NCBI RefSeq assembly: GCF_021390535.1
Contig: NZ_JAJUXG010000004.1
Location: 1 to 64,000 of the forward strand
Origin: Dyadobacter sp. CY312
GTDB taxonomy: Bacteria > Bacteroidota > Bacteroidia > Cytophagales > Spirosomataceae
Reading direction: 5' to 3'
DNA length: 64,000 nt
In this document: piece by piece, positions 48,801 through 56,857 of the stretch
How positions within the stretch are numbered: position 1 is the first letter of the stretch
Layout of the letters: each line of letters begins with the position of its first letter
The notes under the pieces: model-generated
The model's database searches: none
Told to the model about the DNA's origin: nothing
What the model saw: the letters and a program-made list of their open reading frames with translations, nothing else
Position numbers and translations under genes: made by a program

Positions 48801-49025
48801 TCATCTGCGGCAGCGGTGGGCGTAATCCCGATGATCATTGGTAAATCTCCAATGTGGGGACCATTGGCCAGCGTGCTTGCATTCGGACTCATGGTTTCGA
48901 TGGTGTTGACGCTGTTTGTGGTGCCTGTTCTGTATTACATGTTTGTGAAACCAGAACCGGAAGAAGAGGAACTGGTACAGCCGGACGCCGACGAACACAT
49001 CCAATACCGACCATCTCACGCATAA
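45897..49025 (+). CDS. RND efflux transporter permease
   Basis: A 1042-residue inner-membrane pump of the AcrB/MexF-like superfamily, with a first membrane helix after residue 15, two large periplasmic loops and twelve membrane helices. The transmembrane 4 motif reads GMVVDNAIVVVDNYIEKLDEG, so one of the two proton-relay acids of AcrB is Asn here. The later repeat reads GIVVRNGIILVDYADELVHDHGY. It exports hydrophobic compounds in exchange for protons. Start at ATG 45897, 117 nt after the adaptor gene; the outer-membrane channel gene follows after 15 nt. Confidence 0.95.
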   Translation: MKKRTLNFIEAAMKYKQVTLVVTGLLVLLGVNALLTMPRSEDPKIDMPVGLVMAFYPGTDEVQMEKQVTNKIEQYLFSFEEVRKDKTKSETKDGQVFITVELHTTVKDRKKFWSSLQHGLNMNMAGVLPKGVIGPIVNSNFGDVVAQMITVSSPKRSYAEIEKYLDNLEDGLKTIPTVSKINRSGGQKQQIYVTVDDQKMRQYGFDISAIVGALQTQNVTGYTGELTVANNNVPVFASTRYNTEADVANQIIYTNPNGTVVRLKDVANIERRYEETSSYIRVGDDKVMMLTVEMQPGNNIVEFGQEVEAKMAQVQNTFPDDVKVEAIVNQPEVVGKSISHFMVEFGIAIATVLVVIMLLMPFRIAAIASLAAPISIAITFGIINLMGIELHQVTLVALIIVMGMVVDNAIVVVDNYIEKLDEGITPWTAAWQAATQLSLPIFTATLAIIFAFAPLAFFMNGIAKDFIAALPVTVAVALVASMAVALLVTPYTCYLFIKNGLKHKVSDRPPKLTILDRLQNGFNKVVELCFRRPKSTIAVAVVSVVMALIVAGNVDQEFFPTAERNQFNMEVWLPSGTSLPVTEDAVKRLEKMLKEDKRVVSVASFVGGSSPRFHITYAPEVPRRNFAQIFITTVDDDATNEMAKDYLKKLDGFLPDGEIKIRQLSMQATSPIEVRVIGDNLHDQKRVAAQVEEILKGEPGANFIRNDYDTDNFGVTVKIKDDVASRLGVSKQAITQTLGAQLKGFSASTLWEGDKPVDIFLRLDANSRKDFNDLSDLYISTQFGGKVPLKEVAELVPGWHTGKIAHRNGLRTLTITSEAQNGIRASKVQANIEPKIAALDLPDGIRIQYGGELENSGENAPGMGTSLGVSLILIFLTLLFQFKNFKKTLIILATFPLSLLGAFLGLYLTGNPMGMTAFMGIISLIGIVVRNGIILVDYADELVHDHGYTIKAAALAAAKRRMRPIFLTSSAAAVGVIPMIIGKSPMWGPLASVLAFGLMVSMVLTLFVVPVLYYMFVKPEPEEEELVQPDADEHIQYRPSHA

Positions 49026-49040
49026 AAAAGGAAATTAATC

Positions 49041-50318
49041 ATGAAGGCATATATAAAATACAGCTTTGCGGCGGCAGTGATCCTGCTTTCGCAGAGCACC
49101 ATGGCACAACAAGTGCTTACGCTCGAAGAGGCCAGAAAGATGGCTCTTGAACAAAACAAGAAGATAAAACATGCGCAGTATAACATCGATGCTGCAAGGG
49201 CTGTGCAGGATGGAACGGAAGGACTCAACAAGCCAGCCATTGATGGTTCCGTTGCTGCTTTTCATGTCGGCAAGCCGCTCAGCAATCTCTTGCCCTCGGT
49301 AGGCGTAAGTCCATCTCTGACGGTAACGCAGCCTATTTATGCCGGAGGGAAAATAAGGCTCGGGCAGTCTGCGGCGGCGAAGGGTGTGGAGATTCAGGAA
49401 AAACAAAAAGCGCTGACGGAAACCGAAGTTTTGCTGAATGTGGACAAAGCCTATTGGCAGATTGTGAATGTGAATGAGAAGATCAAACTGGCGAACAAGT
49501 TCAAGGCGTTGTTGGAGTCGCTTGATAAAGAGCTCACCAATTCTTTTGACGCAGGTATGATCTACAAAAATGACCTGTTACGGGTTCAGGTTCAACGCAA
49601 TGAAACAGAATTGAATATTGTAAAGGCCAGCGACGGGTTATTTCTTGCCAAAATGAATCTGGCTCAGATCATCGGCGCGCCAGCTGATTCGGACCTGACG
49701 CCAGGTGATTCGGTTATCGGTTCTTTCGAATCGCTTCCTTCGCAATCTTTTGAATCTGCTGTTGAAACACGTCCTGAGATTGAGCTGTTGAAAAACGTAC
49801 TTCAAGCACAGGAGTTACAGAAGAAAATGCTTCAGGCAGATTTCAAACCAACCGTTGGTGTGCTTGCAGGTGGATTTGTTGGTTTTGGTAAAAAAATGAA
49901 CATCGAAACTGGTGGCAATACCATGGCATCTTATTTTGGGATGCTGAGTGTGAACATTCCGATCTGGGACTGGGGACAAAAAGCGAGCAAGGTAAAGGAG
50001 CAGGGTTTTAAAATCCGTGCGCAGCAGGTTCAGATGGAAGAAACGAAAGAATTGCTTTCGCTTGAAATCCGGAATGCCTATCTGCAACTGAATCAGGCGG
50101 CAAAAAGAATTCAGCTGTCGGGTGCATCACTGCAACAGGCTGAGGAGAATCTTCGTTTGAGCAACGACCGTTTCAAGGCCGGAACTGTTACAGGTCAGGA
50201 TGTACTGGAAGCGCAAACCCTCTGGGCTCAGGCGAATAGTAACATCATCGACGCGCAGATCGAATACAAAGTGAGTGAAGCGGTTTATAAAAAAGCGATT
50301 GGCGAGAATAAGCGTTGA
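49041..50318 (+). CDS. TolC family outer-membrane channel protein
   Basis: A 425-residue protein with a signal peptide (KYSFAAAVILLSQSTMAQQ). The two repeated helical hairpins of TolC are visible: LTLEEARKMALEQNKKIKHAQYNIDAARA at the start and LSLEIRNAYLQLNQAAKRIQLSGASLQQAEENLRLSNDRFKAGTVTGQDVLEAQTLWAQA near the end, where FKAGTVTGQDVLEAQ is a common TolC signature. It completes the tripartite pump. It starts 15 nt after the permease gene. Confidence 0.93.
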   Translation: MKAYIKYSFAAAVILLSQSTMAQQVLTLEEARKMALEQNKKIKHAQYNIDAARAVQDGTEGLNKPAIDGSVAAFHVGKPLSNLLPSVGVSPSLTVTQPIYAGGKIRLGQSAAAKGVEIQEKQKALTETEVLLNVDKAYWQIVNVNEKIKLANKFKALLESLDKELTNSFDAGMIYKNDLLRVQVQRNETELNIVKASDGLFLAKMNLAQIIGAPADSDLTPGDSVIGSFESLPSQSFESAVETRPEIELLKNVLQAQELQKKMLQADFKPTVGVLAGGFVGFGKKMNIETGGNTMASYFGMLSVNIPIWDWGQKASKVKEQGFKIRAQQVQMEETKELLSLEIRNAYLQLNQAAKRIQLSGASLQQAEENLRLSNDRFKAGTVTGQDVLEAQTLWAQANSNIIDAQIEYKVSEAVYKKAIGENKR

Positions 50319-50782
50319 TAGGAGAAGAACGCAGCGCTTGTTTAATGCTAAGTGAAAGTGTCAATTTAATTGTCACCCTGAGCCTGTCGAAGGGCGCATT
50401 TCGAGGCTTCAACACGTGGTTATTGAGAAATTTCAACTGATTGATTGGTCGCAATTTGCACTTGGTTTCTCGGACTTCGACCGCATCGGCGGTTCGATCT
50501 GCTGCCATTGACACATTTGTAAAGTATTGATTGTCAATGATGAAAATTGGTTGCCCGCACTTCGACAGGGCTCAGTGTGACACACATTTTAGATAATTCA
50601 AGTCGGGTCGCCGGTGCGATAGTATTCATGTCATTTTCAACCGGGTCGCCGGAGCGACAGCTTGTTGCTCCAAAATAGTTACTCAGCATGACAACCACTT
50701 TGAGCGTCACCTATTGTTTTGATACAGCATATTAACATTGGGTTTCGGAGAAAGCGATTTTTCCGAACCCAATCATCAACAA
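50319..50782. repeat. intergenic region with inverted and direct repeats
   Basis: TGTCACCCTGAGCCTGTCGA and following bases (50371-50398) recur inverted at 50553-50584 (CTTCGACAGGGCTCAGTGTG). The motif GGGTCGCCGGTGCGAT (50605-50620) is repeated as GGGTCGCCGGAGCGAC (50643-50658), the latter a palindrome. The first pair matches a dispersed element I know from many bacterial genomes. No gene is present. Confidence 0.7.
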
Positions 50783-51022
50783 ATGAATGATAAATTAGTA
50801 GAACTGATGTTTTATACTTCGGGCCTGCCTGCTTCTGCAATGGTTGCGCATGCCTGCCTGGAAGAAGATCTTGGATTTGATAAGGCGAAAATGTCCGGGC
50901 TCGCAGACAAAATAAATGCGGAATTTAAGGTAAGCATTCCCGAGCAGGTTTGGTCGGTTTTCGAGAGAGTTGGTGATATAGATGATTATTTGAAAAAAGT
51001 AAAAAATGGCCATAACAACTGA
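50783..51022 (+). CDS. acyl carrier protein-like protein lacking the carrier serine
   Basis: A 79-residue acidic protein from ATG 50783. The second half follows the ACP pattern: LEEDLGFDKAKMSGLADKINAEFKVSIPEQVWSVFERVGDIDDYLKK. In ACPs the helix II start is D-S-L with phosphopantetheine on Ser; here it is D33-K34-A35, so it cannot be loaded in the normal way. It may be a regulatory or structural derivative. The gene overlaps the following TetR gene by 17 nt, so the two are likely co-translated. Confidence 0.6.
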   Translation: MNDKLVELMFYTSGLPASAMVAHACLEEDLGFDKAKMSGLADKINAEFKVSIPEQVWSVFERVGDIDDYLKKVKNGHNN

Positions 51023-51617
51023 TGAGCGGATCGTGAGGAAGTCGTTGGAATTGTTCACCCGCTTTGGTATCAATTCTGTACGGACAGACGACATTTCCAT
51101 GGAATTGGGTATATCCAAGAAGACTTTTTACAAGCATTTTATTAGTAAGGAGGAGTTAGTCGTATCTGTCACTGAGCGGCTGATTACTGATGCGCTGACA
51201 GAGATTGACAAACCTGTAAAAACATGTTCCAATTCTATTGTTCAGGCAAGTGAAATTTGGGACACTCTGATTGGTTTCCGGAAGAAAAATAATCCCAATT
51301 TCCTGATGGACATGAAGCGTTATTATGCACGGGCATGGAATCTGGTCGAAACGTTCAGAACCGAATATCTCACATCGGTACTTACCCGTAACCTGGAACG
51401 TGGTGTACGCCAAAGTTTGTACAGGGCAGATATGAACGAAAAGGTAATGGCACTGTTGTGGTTGGATTTAAGCCAGATGCAGTACAATGAAGATCCTTCG
51501 GACGTTGAAATAAAACACCATTTCATAAGGGGTTTGCTCACGCTCGAAGGGTTTAAAAATTACACGCAGACCTTCTGTAACAAATCGGATAAGCGTGACC
51601 TGCAAACAGTTGAATAG
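51006..51617 (+). CDS. TetR/AcrR family transcriptional regulator
   Basis: A 203-residue TetR-type protein, with the HTH FGINSVRTDDISMELGISKKTFYKHFISKEEL and a C-terminal regulatory domain. It overlaps the ACP-like gene upstream by 17 nt. Targets may be its own operon or the NTF2-like gene 124 nt downstream. The effector is unknown; the ACP-like neighbour hints at an acyl or lipid signal, which is only inference. Confidence 0.9.
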   Translation: MAITTDERIVRKSLELFTRFGINSVRTDDISMELGISKKTFYKHFISKEELVVSVTERLITDALTEIDKPVKTCSNSIVQASEIWDTLIGFRKKNNPNFLMDMKRYYARAWNLVETFRTEYLTSVLTRNLERGVRQSLYRADMNEKVMALLWLDLSQMQYNEDPSDVEIKHHFIRGLLTLEGFKNYTQTFCNKSDKRDLQTVE

Positions 51618-51741
51618 GTTTCTTGGGCTGATTAGCGTCTAACAATTGTTTCTTATGTCAAAATATTTTCTGATTTTTAATAGAAGTATATAAATGGATT
51701 GTTTCAGGAAGGGCTGAAATAACCGCGTTGACTCTTAGATT

Positions 51742-52134
51742 ATGGAACAGATAAACAGAGCATGTGCCATTGGTTTTATTGAAAATATATGGAATCAGAG
51801 CCGGTTCGATATGCTTTCTGATTTTCTGCATCCGGGTTTCCGCGATTTCTCCCAGCCGTTTTTTGCTGTTCAGAACATCTCCGGTTTACGGCTCTATCTC
51901 AAAGAAATTGGTAAGGTTTTCATTCACAAAACAACGATTCAGGATTTGACCTGTGAGGGAGAAATGGTCCGCCTGAAAATAAAAATCGATTTTGCCCTTA
52001 TTGAGATCCCGGATTTAATTGAAGCAGGTCAGCATGTTACTTCTCTGGCAGGATACCGTTACTTCAAAATGTCGGAAGGTAAAATTCTGGATCACTGGGA
52101 AGATCTGAAAGTGCCGGACCACGTTCTATCCTGA
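51742..52134 (+). CDS. NTF2-like (SnoaL-type) protein
   Basis: A 130-residue protein with the NTF2-like pattern: an N-terminal helix (RACAIGFIENIWNQSRFDMLSDFLHPGFRDF), then beta strands ending in KMSEGKILDHWEDLKVPD, which is typical of SnoaL-like proteins (SDGKIxxHWxxxD). The fold forms a cone-shaped pocket used by small isomerases, cyclases or binding proteins. No catalytic set can be assigned. It has no signal peptide. Confidence 0.75.
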   Translation: MEQINRACAIGFIENIWNQSRFDMLSDFLHPGFRDFSQPFFAVQNISGLRLYLKEIGKVFIHKTTIQDLTCEGEMVRLKIKIDFALIEIPDLIEAGQHVTSLAGYRYFKMSEGKILDHWEDLKVPDHVLS

Positions 52135-52842
52135 TTTTTTTTCTAAATTTTCAGTAACCTCCCGGTTCATTTTTTTAGATCTGAGTTAGCCTTTGGCAAC
52201 CAAACCAGGACCACTGGATTTTGGTCTGCTGGTGGTAGTAAACCTTCTACACGAGCAATGGTAATAAGCGATCTGCTTCATTATCAGGATGCCCGCCCAT
52301 TCTTACCATCATCTCATATTTATTTGTTTGCATCCCCAAAAATTGTAACTACCGGGTAATTGAATTCTGTTTTTGTTAACCATTTTTTAACGCCTGAGGT
52401 TTAGATAATTAAGCGTGTTTCAAAAAAAAATTGTGCGATGTACAACATTGCTAAAAAATGCTATATTTGTCCAAATTAATGAAAACGGACACATACTTTA
52501 CATAGCTTAAAGGTACTGGTTGAAACTAACTTAAATTCTATAACAGAACGACCTGATGCGGATGGGGAACGTTTGATTTCCCGCACAAATTCCAAGCGGA
52601 TTTAGCAAGGTCAAAGCCACAACGGCGACTCACCCAACGTAAACGTCCAGTTTGCAAACCTTCCCAAGATCCTTAGGCTATATGCCTGTTTTACATTAAC
52701 TTTTAAATCCCCTCTAAATGTACGTATACCTTATTTCGTACCTTTTGATCGACTCGTGAAATTCCCGAAAGACCGAAAGTGCACCCGGCATATACTGTAT
52801 GCTGAGTAATAACCTGTATTTGATTTATTAGAATACAAAGCA
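52135..52842. other. 700-base gene-free leader region of the glycosyltransferase group
   Basis: No gene. It contains a candidate promoter (TATATTTG at 52462-52469) and, at about 52548-52690, a stretch with several possible stems (for example GACCT at 52548-52552 with AGGTC at 52608-52612). It may be a long leader RNA. Confidence 0.45.
52462..52469 (+). promoter_or_regulatory. candidate -7 element for the glycosyltransferase group
   Basis: TATATTTG matches TAnnTTTG. No TTG lies 19 nt upstream, so the assignment is weak. It is followed by TTTGTCCAAATT, which resembles the core of the 26-bp element at 28483. Confidence 0.3.
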
Positions 52843-53634
52843 ATGTCATCCCCTAACACATCATTAATAATATCTACGTATAACTGGCCGGAGGCCCTTT
52901 ATACTTGTCTGCTAAGCGTAGCAAGGCAGAAAGTTCTACCGGACGAAATCATCATTGCCGACGATGGTTCCCGGGAAGAAACGAGCGCTCTTATAAAAGC
53001 TATGAAGAGTGTCATCTCTGTTCCGATCGTTCATGTCTGGCATGAGGATCTTGGATTCAGAAAGGCTGAAATTTTGAATAAAGCTGTTCAGAAAAGTGCT
53101 GGTAAATACCTGATCCAGATCGATGGGGACGTGATCCTGCATCCATGTTTCGTTAAGGACCATTTGCTCGCTGCTGAGCAAGGTGCTTTTGTTCGGGGAA
53201 CCAGAGCCCGGCTAACGCCTTCAAAAACTTCCGAATTGCTGGTAAGTGGTGATCTTGATCTTCATTTTTATTCTCTTGGAGTTTACAACCGGCTGAATGC
53301 GCTTAGGCTGCCATTGCTGAAATCATTCGGTGAACGTAAGGAAATGAAAAGCCGGAATGTGAGAGGAAGCAATCTTGCTTTCTGGAAGGCAGATTTCGTT
53401 CGTGTGAATGGTTACAATAATGACTTGCAAGGTTGGGGTCACGAAGACGAAGAACTTGCGGCCCGTTTTGTCAATAACGCTATTATCAAGAAAATTGTCA
53501 AGCTGAGCGCGGTTCAGTATCATTTGCATCACGACGAGTTGAAAAGGGAAAACGAGCCTTTTCATGCAAGCGCGGTACAAGATGCCATTATCAACAACCT
53601 TAAAACCTGTTACAATGGATATGGCCGCAGCTAG
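52843..53634 (+). CDS. family 2 glycosyltransferase
   Basis: A 263-residue GT-A fold enzyme. The start TSLIISTYNWPEALYTCLLSVARQKVLPDEIIIADDGS is a GT2 signature; the DxD region is IQIDGDVIL; the C-terminal part RGSNLAFWKADFVRVNGYNNDLQGWGHEDEELAAR is a galactosyltransferase-like domain (Glyco_transf_7C). It probably adds a hexose or N-acetylhexosamine to a surface glycan. The next gene overlaps it by 20 nt and encodes a clear paralogue. Confidence 0.92.
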   Translation: MSSPNTSLIISTYNWPEALYTCLLSVARQKVLPDEIIIADDGSREETSALIKAMKSVISVPIVHVWHEDLGFRKAEILNKAVQKSAGKYLIQIDGDVILHPCFVKDHLLAAEQGAFVRGTRARLTPSKTSELLVSGDLDLHFYSLGVYNRLNALRLPLLKSFGERKEMKSRNVRGSNLAFWKADFVRVNGYNNDLQGWGHEDEELAARFVNNAIIKKIVKLSAVQYHLHHDELKRENEPFHASAVQDAIINNLKTCYNGYGRS

Positions 53635-54451
53635 TTTGAACAGTAAACCAAAAACCAGCCTCATCATATCCACATACAATTGGCCCGAAGCGCTCAATCT
53701 TTGCTTGCAGAGCGTATGTAGTCAATCGGTATTGCCAGATGAGGTAATCATCGCGGACGATGGGTCGACGATCGAAACTTTCGATATGATTGAGGAAATG
53801 AAACGCAGGTTTCCCGTTCCGCTCGTTCATGTATGGCAGGAAGATGATGGATTTCAATTGGCTAAAATCCGGAACAAGGCAATCGCACGTGCCTCTCATG
53901 AGTATATCGTTCAGGTGGATGGAGATCTGATCCTTCATGAGAATTTCATAGAAGATCATCTGGAACTCAGCAAGCCGGGTACCTTCATAGCAGGTAGCAG
54001 GGTGATCATGAGCAAGGAATTGTCTGAAAAACTGCTGTTTTCAAAAGAGACCAGAATGGGATTTTTTGTTTCAGGTATGAGCAATATCATGAACCGGTTT
54101 TGGATCAAATCGCTCAGGAATTACTTCGCCGATCACTATAAACCACATGATATCAGAAAACTGCGGGGTTGCAACATGGCTTTTTGGCGGCAAGATCTGA
54201 TACGTGTGAATGGATACAACGAAGATTTTTTCGGGTGGGGGAGAGAGGACAATGAAATTGCGGCGAGGCTGATAAATATTGGTGTTTATAAAAGAGCCAT
54301 GAAGTTTGGCGGCATCGTTTTTCACTTGTACCATCCTGAAAAATGCAGGGAACGTTGCATCGAAAATGAACAACGTCTGGCTCAAACCGTTACTAATAAA
54401 ATTATTTACTGCAACAGAGGCGTAAATCAATATGAATACGTAACTGTTTAA
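53615..54451 (+). CDS. family 2 glycosyltransferase, paralogue of the preceding enzyme
   Basis: A 278-residue enzyme from ATG 53615, inside the end of the preceding gene. It has the same landmarks: TSLIISTYNWPEALNLCLQSVCSQSVLPDEVIIADDGS, VQVDGDLIL and RGCNMAFWRQDLIRVNGYNEDFFGWGREDNEIAAR. The two arose by tandem duplication and now differ enough to use different acceptors. Its stop overlaps the next ATG by one base (TAATG). Confidence 0.92.
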   Translation: MDMAAASLNSKPKTSLIISTYNWPEALNLCLQSVCSQSVLPDEVIIADDGSTIETFDMIEEMKRRFPVPLVHVWQEDDGFQLAKIRNKAIARASHEYIVQVDGDLILHENFIEDHLELSKPGTFIAGSRVIMSKELSEKLLFSKETRMGFFVSGMSNIMNRFWIKSLRNYFADHYKPHDIRKLRGCNMAFWRQDLIRVNGYNEDFFGWGREDNEIAARLINIGVYKRAMKFGGIVFHLYHPEKCRERCIENEQRLAQTVTNKIIYCNRGVNQYEYVTV

Positions 54452-55158
54452 TGGATCGGTCCGGATTGATATCGATCATATTGGTTACCCGCAATGCTGA
54501 AAAATACTTACAGAAATGTCTGGACAGTATTTTTCAGCAACGGTATCCATATATTGAAATTATTGTGATGGATGGATTAAGTACAGATGGAACCGCCGCC
54601 ATTTTACAGTTCAATTCTGCCAAAATCGGTTTTTGGAAAAGCGAAGCGGATCACGGTATTTACGATGCTATGAACAAAGCCCTGGATCAGGTGAAGGGGC
54701 AATGGGTTTATTTTATTGGTGCGGACGATGAACTCACTCCTGAGTTTTCGGATCTGGCAGTTGAACTGGACAATCCGCAAAATATCTACTACGGAAGTGT
54801 TTGGAAAGAGAACAAAAAGTATCTGGGAAGAGTCTCGCCTTACAGGCATGCCAAAACTGGGATTAATCACCAGGCCATGATTTATCCGGCGAGTGTGTTT
54901 AATAAATATAGATTCGATCTCACTTACAAAATTTCTGCCGATCACATCCTGAACATGTGGTGCTGGAAAGACCCCAGCTACCATTTTGAATTCCGGGATT
55001 ATGTCATAGCTACCTTCAGTCACACAGGAATTTCATCCGTGCAAAAGGACCGGTTGTTTGAGGAAAACAAGGCTAATTTTATCCTTAAAAATTATGGAAT
55101 GATTATCTGGCTTAGATTCTTGTTCAAAAGACTTAAAGCAGGAAAAGCTGATTTCTAA
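54451..55158 (+). CDS. family 2 glycosyltransferase
   Basis: A 235-residue enzyme of the WcaA/GT2 type used for colanic-acid-like or other polysaccharides: ISIILVTRNAEKYLQKCLDSIFQQRYPYIEIIVMDGLSTDGTAAIL, then WVYFIGADDELTPEF with the acidic metal site. It is translationally coupled to the previous gene. It ends one base before the convergent gene at 55160. Confidence 0.9.
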   Translation: MDRSGLISIILVTRNAEKYLQKCLDSIFQQRYPYIEIIVMDGLSTDGTAAILQFNSAKIGFWKSEADHGIYDAMNKALDQVKGQWVYFIGADDELTPEFSDLAVELDNPQNIYYGSVWKENKKYLGRVSPYRHAKTGINHQAMIYPASVFNKYRFDLTYKISADHILNMWCWKDPSYHFEFRDYVIATFSHTGISSVQKDRLFEENKANFILKNYGMIIWLRFLFKRLKAGKADF

Positions 55159-55159
55159 G

Positions 55160-56029
55160 TTATCGTTTGCTGAATATCATTCCTTTGTGTCGATCGAATA
55201 TGATCTTTTTCGGTAGTTTCAAAAGCTTGATTCTGATTCTGTCTCGCCATTTTTTTATAGGAATCAAACTGCTCAGTTTTAGTGCTGATTTGCAATACAG
55301 AAGATAGGCTTTACCTTCTTCCAATTTCAATTCGCGGTTAAGCACCGTTTTCATTTCCTGTATGTATTGATTCCGCAGATCAAGGCTCTTCTGGTTTTCA
55401 GTACGTAAGCGAAAACCTCCAAGGATGTATGATGTTGTATATAGTTCATCTTTTCTGAAAAAACGGGACCAGAGTTCAAAATCAGCTGCCAGCGCATAGT
55501 TTTTATCGATATAGCTGCCTGTTTCAATCCATAGATCACGCTTCCAAAAAACAGACTCCTGCTGAATGTAATTTCCGTCATTTAAATACATCCGCCACTT
55601 TGAACAGCGTTGCTGGTACGCATCATTTTCATACAAAAAAGAATTTCCTTGTTCATCATAAAAAGTATTACTTCCCATTAGCCAGCGCACCTTGCTGAAA
55701 CGTTCGAAAATATCAGCTACCAGAAATAGAGACTTTCTATGATACATATCATCAGAATTGATCCAGGCCATAATTTCTCCCGTCGACTTTTCAAAGCCCT
55801 TTTGCAGAGCATCGTATAGGCCGGCGTCTCTCTCACTCACCCAGAATGCTATTTTGGATTCGTATTTTTTGATAATGTCGACTGAGCCGTCAGTACTGCC
55901 GCCGTCAATTATAATGTATTCAAGATTTGGATAACCCTGACTAATTACCGACAGTATGGTGCTTTCAAGATATGCCGCCTGGTTGAATGAAGGCGTAACG
56001 ATAGAGATTTTAGGAAAATAGGGAGGCAT
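55160..56029 (-). CDS. family 2 glycosyltransferase
   Basis: A 289-residue enzyme. ISIVTPSFNQAAYLESTILSVISQGYPNLEYIIIDGGSTDGSVDIIKKYE is a textbook GT2 start; EIMAWINSDDMYHRKSLFLVADIF carries the acidic metal site. It is similar in type to the enzyme encoded at 54451 but on the opposite strand. It ends the minus-strand glycan group (GT8-like, methyltransferase, this gene), spaced 12 nt from the methyltransferase gene. Confidence 0.92.
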   Translation of the reverse strand: MPPYFPKISIVTPSFNQAAYLESTILSVISQGYPNLEYIIIDGGSTDGSVDIIKKYESKIAFWVSERDAGLYDALQKGFEKSTGEIMAWINSDDMYHRKSLFLVADIFERFSKVRWLMGSNTFYDEQGNSFLYENDAYQQRCSKWRMYLNDGNYIQQESVFWKRDLWIETGSYIDKNYALAADFELWSRFFRKDELYTTSYILGGFRLRTENQKSLDLRNQYIQEMKTVLNRELKLEEGKAYLLYCKSALKLSSLIPIKKWRDRIRIKLLKLPKKIIFDRHKGMIFSKR

Positions 56030-56041
56030 AAGTAACCTTGA

Positions 56042-56836
56042 TTAAGAGTTTTTTAGCAGGAAAAAACCTTTTTCATAACCTACTGGCTGATGATCAATTT
56101 CCATAATTGCCTCACCTTCCACGTAGGTCCCAAATTCACCTTTAACCTCATAATTTTCTTCGAAGTGGCTGAGAAATCCTGATTCGCTGAAAAACCAGGC
56201 TGGATAAGACGCTTCATAGATGTTGGGCCAAACTTTTTGTATGGTTATCCTGTCTTTTGTATCCCTTACAAAAGCCGTCCGGTCAAAAAGAATGGCTTTG
56301 AACCCGTAAGAAGCCAGTTTTTTCAGGAAGATATGCGGGTCGGGCAGGTACTGTACAACACTTGAAAGTATGACTAAATTGATAGGGTAGTGTGACTGAC
56401 ATTCTTCAATGGAATGAAAAAAATGGAGCACATCGTCTTCGAAAAACTGCTTTCCGCAATCGTTGTAATGAGCTTGTTCAACAATGTTCCAACTGGAACA
56501 AACGCCTGGCGTGAGAAACTCTTTTACCTGAAAATAAGTGCTGCCCAGCGACCCGCCAAAATCAAGAATATGCAATGGAGATTTATTGCTCAAAGCGGTA
56601 TGTAGCAGAAATGAAATCAGTGGGAAAGGGTATTCTTTTTTATCAAACAGTACCGAATCTCTTTCATACACAGCCCCTCCATTTTTCACTTTGAGCAACG
56701 CTTCTTTGGTTATTTCAAGAATGTTGGCTTGGTCGTACCCCTGAGTAACCGCAGACGCTTCCTCCCAGGAGTTATAATTGCCAAACCAGCCATAATCTGG
56801 TTTTTTATTCTTGGTTTTAAATAGACGATTTAGCAT
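56042..56836 (-). CDS. TIGR04325 family methyltransferase
   Basis: A 264-residue protein. YGWFGNYNSWEEASAVTQGYDQANILE is the N-terminal signature of the TIGR04325 family; LHILDFGGSLGSTYFQVKEFL is the SAM-binding motif I region, and NLVILSSVVQYLPDPHIFLKKL follows as in class I methyltransferases. Members occur in polysaccharide and LPS gene groups and may methylate a glycan. It is 21 nt downstream of the GT8-like gene. Confidence 0.85.
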   Translation of the reverse strand: MLNRLFKTKNKKPDYGWFGNYNSWEEASAVTQGYDQANILEITKEALLKVKNGGAVYERDSVLFDKKEYPFPLISFLLHTALSNKSPLHILDFGGSLGSTYFQVKEFLTPGVCSSWNIVEQAHYNDCGKQFFEDDVLHFFHSIEECQSHYPINLVILSSVVQYLPDPHIFLKKLASYGFKAILFDRTAFVRDTKDRITIQKVWPNIYEASYPAWFFSESGFLSHFEENYEVKGEFGTYVEGEAIMEIDHQPVGYEKGFFLLKNS

Positions 56837-56857
56837 AGAGAATTGAGGGACAGCGGG

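Noticed and set aside
52548..52690. c-di-GMP riboswitch
   Set aside because: A short CAAAGCCAC match drew attention, but the conserved GCAAACC part and the tetraloop receptor are not in the right order.
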